Assembly: GCF_900100955.1 (NCBI RefSeq)
Contig: NZ_FNCC01000004.1
Location: 248,001-312,000 of the forward strand
Length of the DNA: 64,000 bases
DNA from: Lentzea fradiae
GTDB taxonomy: Bacteria; Actinomycetota; Actinomycetes; Mycobacteriales; Pseudonocardiaceae
Direction: 5' to 3'
The notes under the pieces were generated by a model. The model saw only the letters and a list, made by a program, of their open reading frames with translations, was not told where the DNA came from and did no database searches. How positions within the stretch are numbered: the first letter of the stretch is position 1; every line of letters starts with the position of its first letter. A program made the position numbers and the translations under genes. Shown here one piece after another: positions 9,226-19,600 of the stretch.

Positions 9226-10110
9226 GTGTCGGAATTCGCCGAGGAGCTGACGCGGGCGGTCGAGGCGAGCGGCCTCAGCCTGGAGCGGATCCAGCGCCAC
9301 CTGGAGTCGCGCGGCGTGCAGGTGAGCCAGTCGACGCTGAGCTACTGGCGCCGCGGCCGCAGCCGGCCGGAACGCCCCGAGTCGCTCTCGGCCGTCGCCG
9401 CGCTGGAGGAGATCCTGCGGCTGGAGACCGGCGCGCTGACCGGCAGGCTGGGGGACCGGCGCCCGCGCGGCCGGTGGGTCGAGCGCACCACCGCGCTGGA
9501 AGGCATCTGGGCCGCCGCCGCGATCGACCTCGGCCGCGAGATCGCCCGCGTCGACCACCTGCTGCCCGTCCCGGCGCGCTACCTGAACGTGCGCGACCGC
9601 GCGTCGATCGGCAAGGACCGGCGGGAGGTCGAGATCCGGGTCAGCACGGTCATCGAGGCGTTCGAGGACGGCGTCGACCGGGTGCTCCTCGCCAAGACCG
9701 CCGACGGCACCGACCGCTCACCCGGCGACGTCGTCGCGGAGGGGTCGTGCCGGCTGGGCAGGGTCCGCAAGGACGCCGAGCACAAGCTGCTCGTCGCCGA
9801 GATCATCCTCGACCGGGTCCTGCGCGCGGGCGACACGGGCCTCGTCGACCTGCGCCTGCTCTCCGACCCCGGCGCGGACAGCTCCCGCGTGGACCGCACG
9901 TTCCTGCGCCCGCTGCGCAACTACCTCCTGGAGGTCGAGTTCCACCCCGACGCCGTCCCGGTGCGCTGCCACAGCTTCACCAAGCAGGGCCCGGACGCCC
10001 CCGCCGTCGACACGGGCGAGCTGTGGATCGGCACGACCGCCGCCGCCCACCTGCTGGTCCACGAGGCCCAGGCCGGTCACGTGCACGGCATCCGGTGGGA
10101 GTGGGAGTAG
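9226..10110 (+). CDS. HTH (XRE-like) regulator, copy 2 of a tandem pair
   Basis: A 294-residue paralogue of the gene at 8027-8905. The helix-turn-helix segment is identical over 18 residues (VSQSTLSYWRRGRSRPER) and the protein also ends in RWEWE. Divergence is greatest in the middle. The start is GTG 9226, with TAGCAT at 9214-9219 and a 6-nt spacer, so it is probably leaderless like its neighbour. Each copy has its own promoter, so they are independent genes from an old duplication rather than an operon. The ligand and target are unknown. Confidence 0.8.
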   Translation: MSEFAEELTRAVEASGLSLERIQRHLESRGVQVSQSTLSYWRRGRSRPERPESLSAVAALEEILRLETGALTGRLGDRRPRGRWVERTTALEGIWAAAAIDLGREIARVDHLLPVPARYLNVRDRASIGKDRREVEIRVSTVIEAFEDGVDRVLLAKTADGTDRSPGDVVAEGSCRLGRVRKDAEHKLLVAEIILDRVLRAGDTGLVDLRLLSDPGADSSRVDRTFLRPLRNYLLEVEFHPDAVPVRCHSFTKQGPDAPAVDTGELWIGTTAAAHLLVHEAQAGHVHGIRWEWE

Positions 10111-10112
10111 CG

Positions 10113-10129
10113 GGAGCTGGAGCAGCTCC
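10113..10129 (+). terminator. small hairpin after the second HTH gene
   Basis: GGAGCTG and CAGCTCC form a 7-bp stem with a 3-nt loop, 2 nt after the stop codon. It replaces the longer hairpin of the first paralogue. Confidence 0.45.
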
Positions 10130-10168
10130 ACGTGGCACCGGGGGAGCCCAGGGGGCAGGGTGGAGAGC

Positions 10169-11161
10169 ATGGAGTACACCCACCTCGGCCGCAGCGGCCT
10201 GTCCGTCTCCCGCCTGTGCCTCGGCACGATGAACTTCGGTCCCGAGACGTCCGAGGCCGACAGCCACGCGATCATGGACCGCGCCCACGAGCACGGCCTG
10301 AACTTCTTCGACACGGCCAACGTCTACGGCTGGAAGCAAGGCGAGGGCGTCACCGAGAACATCATCGGACGCTGGTTCGCCCAGGGCGGCGGCCGCCGCG
10401 AGAAGACGGTCATCGCCACCAAGCTCTACGGCAGCATGGGCGACTGGCCGAACGAGACCAAGCTGTCGGCGCTGAACATCCGCCGGGCCTGCGACGCCTC
10501 CCTGAAGCGCCTGCAGACCGACTACATCGACCTCTACCAGATGCACCACGTCGACAGGGACACGCCGTGGGACGAGATCTGGGAGGCGTTCTCCGTCCTG
10601 CGCCAGCAGGGCAAGGTCATCTACTTCGGCTCGTCGAACTTCGCGGGCTGGCACATCGCCCAGGCCGCCGAGGCCGCGCGCACCCGCGGTTTCCTCGGGC
10701 TCGTCTCCGAGCAGTCGATCTACAACCTGATGACCCGCTGGGTCGAGCTGGAGGTGCTGCCCGCCGCCAAGCACTACGGCCTCGGCGTCATCCCGTGGTC
10801 GCCGCTGCACGGCGGCCTGCTCGGCGGCGTCCTGCGCAAGCAGCGCGAGAACGGCACCTCCCGCAGCTCGTCCGGCCGCTCGGCGGACGCGCTGGAGAAG
10901 CACCGCGACACCATCGACGCCTACGAGAAGCTGTGCGCGGAGCTGGGCGAGGACCCGGCCAACGTCGGCCTCGCGTGGCTGCTGCACCAGGACGGCGTCA
11001 CCGCGCCCATCATCGGCCCGCGCACCGGCGAGCAGCTCGACAACTCGCTGCGGGCGGCGGAGCTCAAGCTGGACGCGGACGTGCTGGCACGCCTCGACGA
11101 ACTGTTCCCCGCCCCCGCCCCGAACGGCTCCAAGCCGGCCCCGGAGGCGTACGCCTGGTAG
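10169..11161 (+). CDS. aldo/keto reductase
   Basis: NADP(H)-dependent aldo/keto reductase of about 330 residues, (beta/alpha)8 barrel. The catalytic tetrad is visible: Asp and Tyr in FFDTANVYG, Lys in VIATKLYG and His in YQMHHVD. The C-terminal cofactor segment PIIGPRTGEQLDNSL is typical. Family members normally begin MEYTHLGRSGL, so I choose ATG 10169; an in-frame GTG at 10160 adds three residues and cannot be excluded. The substrate is unknown. It is most like the broad AKR group annotated as voltage-gated potassium-channel beta-subunit-like or YajO-like reductases. Confidence 0.9.
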   Translation: MEYTHLGRSGLSVSRLCLGTMNFGPETSEADSHAIMDRAHEHGLNFFDTANVYGWKQGEGVTENIIGRWFAQGGGRREKTVIATKLYGSMGDWPNETKLSALNIRRACDASLKRLQTDYIDLYQMHHVDRDTPWDEIWEAFSVLRQQGKVIYFGSSNFAGWHIAQAAEAARTRGFLGLVSEQSIYNLMTRWVELEVLPAAKHYGLGVIPWSPLHGGLLGGVLRKQRENGTSRSSSGRSADALEKHRDTIDAYEKLCAELGEDPANVGLAWLLHQDGVTAPIIGPRTGEQLDNSLRAAELKLDADVLARLDELFPAPAPNGSKPAPEAYAW

Positions 11162-11182
11162 ACCACTCCCCGCCTGCCTTCC

Positions 11183-11238
11183 AGTACGCGGGGGCCCCAC
11201 GTACTGTCCACGCACACGATGGGGCCCCGCGTGGCGGA
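11183..11238. repeat. dispersed palindromic element, copy 1
   Basis: A near-perfect palindrome (AGTACGCGGGG-G-CCCCACGTACT, 11183-11205, one mismatch) is followed about 13 bp later by GGGGCCCCGCGTGGCGG (11221-11237). The same two-part arrangement occurs at 62847-62900. Both copies lie between genes, so this looks like a dispersed intergenic repeat or a strong bidirectional terminator. Confidence 0.65.
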
Positions 11239-11275
11239 AAAAGGACTAGGGGGAGTGGACCAATGGCGGATTAGG

Positions 11276-11455
11276 TCAGTCCTCGAAGTCGTCGTCGTCG
11301 CGCGCCAGGTAGGTGGCCAGGCGCTCGACGGCGGTCTCGAAGTCCGGGTTGGTGTCGACGAACGCGCGGAGCTTGTCGGCGAGCCACGCGAAGGTGACCT
11401 CCTCGTCGCCGCGCCGCTTCTCCAGCTCCTCGATGCCGCGATCGGTGAAGTACAT
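11276..11455 (-). CDS. small conserved protein next to kgd (DUF6104-like)
   Basis: A 59-residue acidic protein beginning MYFTDRGIEELEKRRGDEEV and ending in a run of Asp (ARDDDDFED). It matches the short actinobacterial family that is regularly found directly downstream of kgd/sucA; the family number is from memory. No membrane segment, cysteine motif or enzyme signature is visible. It is transcribed in the same direction as kgd, but a hairpin lies between the two genes. The role is unknown. Confidence 0.8.
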   Translation of the reverse strand: MYFTDRGIEELEKRRGDEEVTFAWLADKLRAFVDTNPDFETAVERLATYLARDDDDFED

Positions 11456-11485
11456 GGCAGAGACTCCTGTGTGGCGGTAGAAAGC

Positions 11486-11521
11486 GAGCCGCCGGACCCC
11501 CTGGTGAGGGCCCGGCGGCTC
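11486..11521 (-). terminator. hairpin terminator downstream of kgd
   Basis: GAGCCGCCGG (11486-11495) pairs with CCGGCGGCTC (11512-11521), a 10-bp stem just past the kgd stop at 11540 and before the small downstream gene. Some read-through could supply that gene. Confidence 0.7.
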
Positions 11522-11539
11522 GGTCTTGTCAGGCGGTGG

Positions 11540-14500
11540 TCACTCGAACGCGCGGGTGATGATCTCGCGCTGCTCGACCTCGTGCACCTTGCTCGAACCG
11601 GCCGACGGGGCGGCCATCGGGCGGCGCGACACGCGGCGGACGGTGCCCAGGTGCTCGGGCAGCAGCTCCGGCAGGGCCAGGCCGTAGAACGGCCACGCGC
11701 CCTGGTTCGCCGGCTCCTCCTGCACCCAGCGGATGTCCTTCGCGTTCGGGTAGCGCTCCAGGGTCTCGGTCAGCTTGCGGGCCGGGACCGGGTAGAGCTG
11801 CTCGACGCGCACGATCGCCACGTCGCCGCTGCCGCGCTTCTCTCGCTCGGCGTGCAGCTCGTAGGAGATCTTGCCGCTGCACAGCAGGACCTTCGTGACC
11901 GCGTTCGGGTCCTTGACGGTCGGGTCGTCCATCACCGACTGGAAGCGGTCGTTGATGAACTCGTCCGTGCCGCTGACGGCGGCCTTCAGGCGCAGCATCG
12001 ACTTCGGCGTGAACACCACGAGCGGGCGGTCCACACCGTCGAGGGCGTGGCGGCGCAGCAGGTGGAAGTAGTTCGCCGGGGTCGACGGCACCGCGACGGT
12101 CATGGAGCCCTCGGCGCACAGCTGCAGCCAGCGCTCGATGCGGCCCGACGTGTGGTCGGGGCCCTGGCCCTCGTGGCCGTGCGGCAGCAGGATCACGACG
12201 TCGGAACGCTGACCCCACTTCGCCTCACCGGACGAGATGAACTCGTCGATGATCGGCTGCGCGCCGTTGACGAAGTCGCCGAACTGCGCCTCCCACAGCA
12301 CCAGCGCCTGCGGGTTCGCGACCGAGTAGCCGTACTCGAAGCCGAGCGCGGCGAACTCCGACAGCACCGAGTCGTAGACCATGAACTTGCCCTGGTCCGG
12401 CGACAGGTTCTGCAGCGGCGTGTACTCCTCGCCGGACTTGCGGTCGATCAGGGTCGCGTGGCGCTGCACGAACGTGCCGCGGCGCGAGTCCTGGCCAGCC
12501 AGGCGGATCTTGCGACCCTCCAGGGCCAGCGAGCCGAACGCGAGCAGCTCGGCGAACGCCCAGTCGATGCCGCCGTCGCGCGCCATCTTCGCGCGGCGCT
12601 CCAGCACCGGCTTGACGCGGGCGTGCGGGGTGAAGCCCTCCGGCAGGTTCACGTGCGCGTCGGCGATCTGCTCCAGCACCTCACGCGTGATGCCGGTCGG
12701 CAGCTTCGCCGGGACCTGCTGCTCGGCCTCCACCGACGGGCTGACCGTCACCGGGTGCTTCTCGAGCTCGCGGACCTCGTTGAACACGTGCTCCAGCTGG
12801 CTGGAGAAGTCCTGCAGCGCCTTCTCGGCCTCTTCGACCGTGATGTCGCCGCGGCCGATCAGGGCCTCGGTGTAGGTCTTGCGGACCGAGCGCTTCTGGT
12901 CGATCACGTCGTACATCGCCGGCTGCGTCATCGAGGGGTCGTCACCCTCGTTGTGGCCGCGGCGGCGGTAGCAGACCATGTCGATCACGACGTCTTTGTG
13001 GAACGCCTGGCGGTAGTCGACCGCCAGCTTCGCGACCCAGTAGCACGCCTCGGGGTCGTCGCCGTTCACGTGGAAGACCGGCGAGCCGATCATCTTCGCG
13101 ACGTCGGTCGAGTACTTCGAGGACCGCGAGTGCTCCGGCGCGGTGGTGAAGCCGACCTGGTTGTTGACGACGATGTGGACGGTGCCACCGGTGCGGTAGC
13201 CGCGCACGAGCGCCAGGTTCAGCGTCTCGGCGACGACACCCTGGCCCGCGAACGCCGCGTCACCGTGCAGGGCGACCGGCAGGACGGGGAAGAAGTCGCC
13301 GCCCTTGTCGATCAGGTCCTGCTTGGCGCGCACGATGCCCTCGAGCACCGGGTCGACGGCCTCCAGGTGCGACGGGTTCGCCGTCAGCGACACCTTGGTC
13401 TCGCCGTCGCCGAACATCCGGAAGTACTTGCCCTCGGCGCCGAGGTGGTACTTCACGTCGCCGGAGCCGTGGGCCTGGCCGGGGTCGAGGTTGCCCTCGA
13501 ACTCGCGGAAGATCTGCGAGATCGGCTTGCCGACGATGTTCGCGAGCACGTTCAGGCGGCCGCGGTGCGGCATGCCGATGACGACCTCGTCGAGCTCGTG
13601 CTCGGCGGCCTTGTCCAGCACCGCGTCGAGCAGCGGGATGACGGTCTCGCCGCCCTCCAGCGAGAACCGCTTCTGGCCGACGTACTTGGTCTGCAGGAAC
13701 GTCTCGAACGCCTCGGCGGCGTTGAGCTTGCTGAGGATGTACTTCTGCACGGTGGCCGGCGGCTTCTCGTGCGGAACCTCGACGCGCTCCTGGATCCAGC
13801 GGCGCTCCTCCGGCTCCAGGATGTGCATGTACTCGACGCCGACGGTGCGGCAGTACGAGTTGCGCAGCACGCCCAGGATGTCGCGGAGCTTCATCCGCTC
13901 CTTGCCCGCGAAGCCGCCGACGGGGAACTCGCGGTCGAGGTCCCACAGCGTCAGGCCGTGGCTGAGCACGTCCAGGTCGGCGTGGCTGCGCTGGCGGTAG
14001 TTCAACGGGTCCGTGTCGGCCATCAGGTGGCCGCGCGTGCGGAACGCGTCGATCAGCTCTATGACGCGGGCCGTCTTGTCGACAGCGCCCTCGGGGATGT
14101 CCGCGACCCAGCGGATCGGCTCGTAGGGCAGCCGCAGCGACGCGAAGATGTCGTCGTAGAAGTCGTCCTCGCCCAGCAGCAGCTGGTGCACGCGCTTGAG
14201 GAACTCGCCCGACTCCGCGCCCTGGATGATGCGGTGGTCGTACGTGGAGGTCAGCGTGATGATCTTGCTGACGCCCATGTCGGTGAGCGCCTGCTCGCTG
14301 GTGCCCTGGAAGTGCGCGGGGTACTCCATCGCGCCGACGCCGATGATCGCGCCCTGACCGGCGGTGAGGCGCGGAACCGAGTGGTTCGTGCCGATCGTGC
14401 CGGGGTTGGTCAGCGAGATCGTGGTGCCGCCGAAGTCCTCGGCGGTCAGCGAGCCGCTGCGGGCCTTGCGGATCAGGTCCTCGTACGCCTGCCAGAACTG

Positions 14501-15244
14501 CGTGAACGTCATGTTCTCGCAGTTCTTCACCGACGCGACGACCAGCGTGCGCGAGCCGTCCTTGCCGGGCAGGTCGATCGCGAGACCGAAGTTCACGTGC
14601 TCCGGCGTGACGACGAACGGCTTGCCGTCGACCTCGGCGTAGTGCCGGTTCATGTTCGGGAACGCCTGCAGCGCCCTGACCACCGCGTAGCCGATGACGT
14701 GCGTGAAGGAGACCTTCCCGCCGCGCGTCCGCTTCAGGTGGTTGTTGATGACGATGCGGTTGTCGGCCAGCAGCTTGGCGGGCACGGCGCGCACGCTGGT
14801 CGCGGTCGGAACGGTGAGCGACAGCTCCATGTTCTTCGCGATCGCGGCGGCGGCACCGCGCAGCTGCTTCTGCTCGGGCTGCGCGCTCTGCGTGACCGGC
14901 TTGGCCTTGGCGGCCTGCTGCGGCGCGGGCTTGCCGGTGGACGGCAAGGTGGCCGCCGCCTTCGGCTGCGGCTTCGGCTGCGCGGCGGGCTTGGGTGCGG
15001 CGGCGGGCGCGGGCTTGCCGGTGTCGGCGGCCGGCGGCGTCACGGTCGTGGTCGAGGTGGCCGAGGAGCCACCCGCGCTGGACGTGGCGGCGGCACTTCC
15101 GTTGCCGCCCGCACGCTTGTAGTCGGCAAAGAAGTCATGCCACGCCGGGTCTACGGACGACGGATCCGCGAGGAACTGGTCGTACATCTCCTCGACGAGC
15201 CACTCGTTCGGCCCGAACTGTGACGCAGGACTGCTGCTGGACAC
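11540..15244 (-). CDS. kgd: multifunctional 2-oxoglutarate metabolism enzyme (2-oxoglutarate decarboxylase / dehydrogenase E1 with E2-like domain)
   Basis: A 1234-residue enzyme of the actinobacterial SucA/Kgd type. Residues 1-40 ([20 protein letters not shown]) are the E1 N-terminal segment. An Ala/Pro-rich linker (about 45-120) replaces a lipoyl domain. Residues about 125-365 are E2-like succinyltransferase with [14 protein letters not shown]. The ThDP-dependent E1 part follows, with [39 protein letters not shown] and [17 protein letters not shown]. It decarboxylates 2-oxoglutarate and works with the pyruvate dehydrogenase complex in the TCA cycle. The start is GTG 15244. In this group FHA-domain proteins (GarA) inhibit the enzyme; that is family knowledge, not seen here. 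The 288 bp upstream hold no gene and presumably the promoter. Confidence 0.97.
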   Translation of the reverse strand: MSSSSPASQFGPNEWLVEEMYDQFLADPSSVDPAWHDFFADYKRAGGNGSAAATSSAGGSSATSTTTVTPPAADTGKPAPAAAPKPAAQPKPQPKAAATLPSTGKPAPQQAAKAKPVTQSAQPEQKQLRGAAAAIAKNMELSLTVPTATSVRAVPAKLLADNRIVINNHLKRTRGGKVSFTHVIGYAVVRALQAFPNMNRHYAEVDGKPFVVTPEHVNFGLAIDLPGKDGSRTLVVASVKNCENMTFTQFWQAYEDLIRKARSGSLTAEDFGGTTISLTNPGTIGTNHSVPRLTAGQGAIIGVGAMEYPAHFQGTSEQALTDMGVSKIITLTSTYDHRIIQGAESGEFLKRVHQLLLGEDDFYDDIFASLRLPYEPIRWVADIPEGAVDKTARVIELIDAFRTRGHLMADTDPLNYRQRSHADLDVLSHGLTLWDLDREFPVGGFAGKERMKLRDILGVLRNSYCRTVGVEYMHILEPEERRWIQERVEVPHEKPPATVQKYILSKLNAAEAFETFLQTKYVGQKRFSLEGGETVIPLLDAVLDKAAEHELDEVVIGMPHRGRLNVLANIVGKPISQIFREFEGNLDPGQAHGSGDVKYHLGAEGKYFRMFGDGETKVSLTANPSHLEAVDPVLEGIVRAKQDLIDKGGDFFPVLPVALHGDAAFAGQGVVAETLNLALVRGYRTGGTVHIVVNNQVGFTTAPEHSRSSKYSTDVAKMIGSPVFHVNGDDPEACYWVAKLAVDYRQAFHKDVVIDMVCYRRRGHNEGDDPSMTQPAMYDVIDQKRSVRKTYTEALIGRGDITVEEAEKALQDFSSQLEHVFNEVRELEKHPVTVSPSVEAEQQVPAKLPTGITREVLEQIADAHVNLPEGFTPHARVKPVLERRAKMARDGGIDWAFAELLAFGSLALEGRKIRLAGQDSRRGTFVQRHATLIDRKSGEEYTPLQNLSPDQGKFMVYDSVLSEFAALGFEYGYSVANPQALVLWEAQFGDFVNGAQPIIDEFISSGEAKWGQRSDVVILLPHGHEGQGPDHTSGRIERWLQLCAEGSMTVAVPSTPANYFHLLRRHALDGVDRPLVVFTPKSMLRLKAAVSGTDEFINDRFQSVMDDPTVKDPNAVTKVLLCSGKISYELHAEREKRGSGDVAIVRVEQLYPVPARKLTETLERYPNAKDIRWVQEEPANQGAWPFYGLALPELLPEHLGTVRRVSRRPMAAPSAGSSKVHEVEQREIITRAFE

Positions 15245-15532
15245 GGCTGGCGCTCGCCTCTATCCATCTCGCTCTTGGTGTTGACTCATGCGGTAGTCAG
15301 GCTAGTCCCCCCGGCCTCGGCCTTCACACGCTGGAGGCACCTGGCAAGGAGTGCTCTGTCACAGGATCGATCAGGACGGCCCCGCAGTCACCTGTTGTTG
15401 AGCAAATCTTGAGGTGTGTCTCACTACGTCACCTCCGTTTTCTCGTGCTTTTGAGAGACATACGCACCACGCACGGTGATCAGTTCACGATAAGTACAAG
15501 ATCCCCGGTCCGCGGGTCGATCTTGCCCCGCG

Positions 15533-16354
15533 TCAGTCCTCACCGAGCGACCCGAGGACGGAACGAGCCATCGCCCGCACGAACTTCTCCCTGGTCTCAC
15601 CGGACGTCCGGTCCAGCGACAGGTACGGGTTCAGGTCCTCCAGCTCGACCAGCAACAGTTCGCCGTCCCGAGTGCGGCACGCGTCAACGCGCTGGATCCC
15701 GTACCCGAGGTCGTTCCACTCGACGAACCGCGCCGCGAATTTCAGATCGGCACCATCAGGTTCGTACATCGCGAGTTCCCAGCGCCGAGCCGGATCTGGC
15801 GCGTTGAGGGCGTAGTGGAACTCACGGTCCACGAAGTAGAACGACACCTCGTACCGAAAATCGATCTTCGGCTGGATGAGCACGTTTTCTTCTTTTCGCG
15901 TCAAATGCTCACGCCGCACGAACTCCAGCCCGTGCGAGTCGGCCCCGGCCTTCGGCTTGACGACGTACTCGGCCACCACCGGAAGACGATCGAGGTCCGC
16001 CAGGTCGTCCACGGTGGGGATGACCGGAAACCCCTGAGCCGTGAGGTCGACGAGGTACTGCTTGCCCGCCATGTCGCCCTTGCCGGTGAGCGGGTTGTAG
16101 ACACGCTGCCCGGTGGCGGCGGCCCGCTCGCGAAACTCCCGGTACGCCTCCGGGTAGTCGATCACCGGCCCACTGTTGCGCACGACCACGGTGTCGAACC
16201 CGTCCATCAGCTCCGCGGCCTGGACGGGGTGGCAGAGAGCCAGGTCGAACGTCTCCCGCAGCCGGGCCGTCAGGTAGATGTCCTCGTCGCAGTAGCGCCG
16301 CCCCCTGGCCGGGTAGGCGAGGTCGGTGACGTAGAGGACTTTCGGGCGGGGCAC
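15533..16354 (-). CDS. ATP-grasp domain protein of unknown substrate
   Basis: A 273-residue protein beginning PRPKVLYVTDLAYPARGRRY. It has the layout of a small ATP-grasp ligase: N-terminal Rossmann-like part, ATP-binding lysine in YVVKPKAGADSHGLEF, ENVLIQPKI, and the Mg-binding C-terminal motif LLLVELEDLNPYLSLD. The GTG start at 16354 follows AGGAGGTTCCGA. It is monocistronic, with no carrier peptide or biosynthetic partner beside it, so the substrate cannot be predicted. A glutathione-synthetase-like or peptide-ligase role is possible. Confidence 0.75.
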   Translation of the reverse strand: MPRPKVLYVTDLAYPARGRRYCDEDIYLTARLRETFDLALCHPVQAAELMDGFDTVVVRNSGPVIDYPEAYREFRERAAATGQRVYNPLTGKGDMAGKQYLVDLTAQGFPVIPTVDDLADLDRLPVVAEYVVKPKAGADSHGLEFVRREHLTRKEENVLIQPKIDFRYEVSFYFVDREFHYALNAPDPARRWELAMYEPDGADLKFAARFVEWNDLGYGIQRVDACRTRDGELLLVELEDLNPYLSLDRTSGETREKFVRAMARSVLGSLGED

Positions 16355-16682
16355 TCGGAACCTCCTGGACGCGCTGACCTGGGGTTGGTTTGTACGTCAC
16401 AGGCAGGGGCCCGGACGAGGGATCGTGGCGCGGGTCTCGGGTCGCGGCCTCAGGGCGGGGCGTCGAGATGGGCGGGCTGCGGGTGAGCGGAGGAAGGCAC
16501 GCCGGAGGAGCCAGAAGACGAGGCGCGGAGGGGTGGAAAGGGCGGGAAGCGCGGGAGACGGGAGGCATGCGGAGCGGGGCGGCACGGCGATCTGGAGGGC
16601 ACCGGCTACAGGAGACGCGCCCTCAGACCCGCCACGGCGTTGAACAATCCCGGCCCCAGCGGGGGAGCCGCGTCAATCCCAG
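16355..16682. other. intergenic stretch without a gene
   Basis: These 328 bp separate the ATP-grasp start from the stop of the ABC exporter, both on the minus strand. The end near 16354 must contain the ATP-grasp promoter. I see no convincing coding frame, RNA or repeat in it. Confidence 0.6.
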
Positions 16683-19600
16683 CTACGAAGCACCGCTCCC
16701 ATGCCGCCACAACCGCGCATAAACCCCGTCCAACGACAGCAACTCCTCATGGCTACCAAGCTCAACAACCCGCCCACCAGCCAAAACGACGATCCGATCA
16801 GCCCGAGCCGCGGTAGCCAGCCGATGAGCGACCACGAAGGTCGTCCGGGCCCCAGCCAAATGATCACTGGCGGCCAGCACCGCGGACTCGGTAGCCGGAT
16901 CCAAAGCGGCAGTGGCCTCGTCCAGCAAGAGCACGTCCGGCTGCACCAGCTCAGCCCGAGCAAGGGCCACCAACTGCCGCTGACCAGCAGAAAGGTTGCC
17001 ACCCCGCTCGCCGACGGCCTGGCGGAACCCGTGAGGCAGGCCGGCGACCATCGGAAGGGCCCCAACAGCCTCCACGGCCTGCTGGACGTCCTTCTCGGTC
17101 GCCGAGGGACGGCCGTAGGCGACGTTGCCGGCCACGTCGCCGCCGAACAGGTGGGCTTCCTGCGGGACCACGCCGAGGCGTTGGCGGTAGGCGGGCAGGT
17201 CGTACTCGCGGACGTCCACGCCGTCGACCTCGACGGTGCCGGTGGTGGCGTCGTAGAAGCGGGCGATCAGCTTGACCAGGGTCGACTTGCCCGCGCCGGT
17301 CTCGCCGACCAGTGCCACCGTCTCGCCCGGCCGGACGTGCAGGGTCACGTCGGAGAGGGCCGGTTCGTCCGCTCCCCGGTAGGTGAACGAGACGCCGGTC
17401 AGGCGCACCTCACCGCGCAGGCGCTCCGGGACCGGGACGGGGGTGGCCGGGGGTTCGACGCTGGTCGGGGTGCGGAGCAGGTCGCCGATGCGGCGCAGGC
17501 CCACACGGGCCTGCTGGTAGCCGTCGAAGACGCCGGAGAGCTGCTGGATCGGGCTGAAGAACAGGCCCAGGTACAGCAGGAACGCCAGCAGGACGCCCGG
17601 TGTGAGGGTGCCGGTGGCGACGCGGTGCGCGCCCACGGCCAGCACGACGGCCTGGGCCACGCCCGACAGCATCGCCACGAACGGGAAGTACGTGGCGATG
17701 TAGCGCTGCGCGCGCAGACGGGAGCGGCGGTAGGCGTCGCTGCGTTCGGCGAAGGCTTCCGCCGAGCGGCGTTCCCTGGTGTACGCCTGGGAGACGCGCA
17801 GGCCGGAGACGTTCTCCTGGAGGTCGGCGTTCACCGCGCTGACCCGCTCGCGGGCCTCCGCGTAGGCGGTGGAGGACAGACGCTGGAACACGACAGTCGC
17901 GGCCACCAGGACCGGCAGCACCGACAGGGCGATCAGCGCCAGCGACGCGTCGGTGACGACCAGGGCCGCGGTGATGCCGACGACCGTGACCAGGCTGATC
18001 ACGGCGGTGACCAGGCCGGTCTGCAGGAACGTCGACAGGGCGTCGACGTCCGTCGTCATCCTCGTCATGATGCGGCCGGCCATCTCGCGCTCGTAGTAAT
18101 CGAGGCCGAGGCGTTGCAGGTGCGAGTAGCTGCGCACGCGCAGCAGGTACAGCAGGCGCTCGCCCAGGCGGGCGGCGTAGACGGTGCTGCTCGCCGTCGT
18201 CAGCCAGCCGATGGCGACCAGGGCCACGCCGAGGCCGACGGCCAGCCACAACGACGACTGGGTGCCCGTCGTGACGCCGCCGTCCACGCCCAGGCGCACC
18301 AGGGCGGGCAGGCCCATGCCGACCAGCGCGTCCAGCACCACGAGGGCCGCCACGCCCGCCAGGGCCCAGCGGACCGGGCGCAGCAGGCGGGCCAGCCGGA
18401 AGCCGGGGTCGGGGGCGCGCGGGTCCTCGCCGTGCAGGACCGGTTCCTCCGTCGCGGGAGGTAGTTTGCGGACCTGGGCCAGCAGTTCCGGGGTCGGCGG
18501 GCCACCGGCCAGCGCCGCCATGCCGCCGCCCGCACCACCGCCCCCACCGGCACCGCGGCGGCCGGACGCGGCGGGCGACGACGTCTTGGCCTCGTCGATC
18601 AGGCGCTGGTCGAGGTCTTCCTGCGACACCTGCGGCCACAGCTCACCGGTCCGCGCGGGCCGGGCCGACTCGATCGCCTCACCGGGACCCGCCAGCAGGT
18701 CGCGGTACAGCGCGCAGCGCTCCGTGAGCTCCTCGTGCGTGCCGACGTCGACCACCCGGCCCGCGTCGAGCACGGCGATCCGGTCGGCCAGCGAGAGCGT
18801 CGAACGCCGGTGGGCGATCAGCAGCGTCGTGCGGTTCGCCGTCACCGAGGCGAGCGTCGCGTGGATCGCGGCCTCGGTCGCGTTGTCCACCGCGGACGTC
18901 GCGTCGTCCAGCACCAGCACGCGCGGGTCGGACAGCAGGGCACGGGCGAGGGCCACGCGCTGGCGCTGACCACCCGACAGCGTCAGCCCGCGTTCGCCGA
19001 CCACCGTGTCGTAGCCGTCTTGCAGCGCCTCGATGAAGTCGTGGGCCTCCGCGGCCTTCGCGGCGCGCTCCACCTCCTCGCGAGACGCGTCAGGACGGCC
19101 GTACGCGATGTTCGCGAACACGGTGTCGGAGAACAGGAACGCCTCCTCGAACACCACGCCCACCGCGCCGCGCAACGACTCCAGCCGCAACGTCCGCACG
19201 TCCGCGCCACCGATCCGCACGGCACCGGAGTGCACGTCGTAGAAGCGGGGCAGCAGCAACGACACCGTCGACTTGCCGGACCCCGCGGTGCCGACCAGCG
19301 CCAGCGTCTCGCCGGGCTCCACCGAGACCGAGAAGTCGCGCAGCACCGGCTCGCTGCGCGCGTAGCCGAACGTCACGCCCGAGAACGACACCGCGAGCGG
19401 CCCGGACGGCACCTCACCCGGCCCGTCCGTCACGTCCGGCTGCGAGTCGATCAGCTCGTACACCCGCTCCACCCCGGCGCGGGCGAGCTGGGCGGACACC
19501 ATCAGGCTCGACAGCAGCCGCGTCGGTCCCACCAGGTTCGCCACGTACGTCGTGAACGCGAGGAACGTGCCGAGCGTGACCTGCCCGTGCAACGCCAGCC

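Noticed and set aside
11219-15223. A plus-strand open frame of more than 1300 codons
   Set aside because: It is the antisense shadow of kgd. Its translation is Arg/His/Val-rich and repetitive, without any family motif, while the minus strand encodes a complete Kgd.
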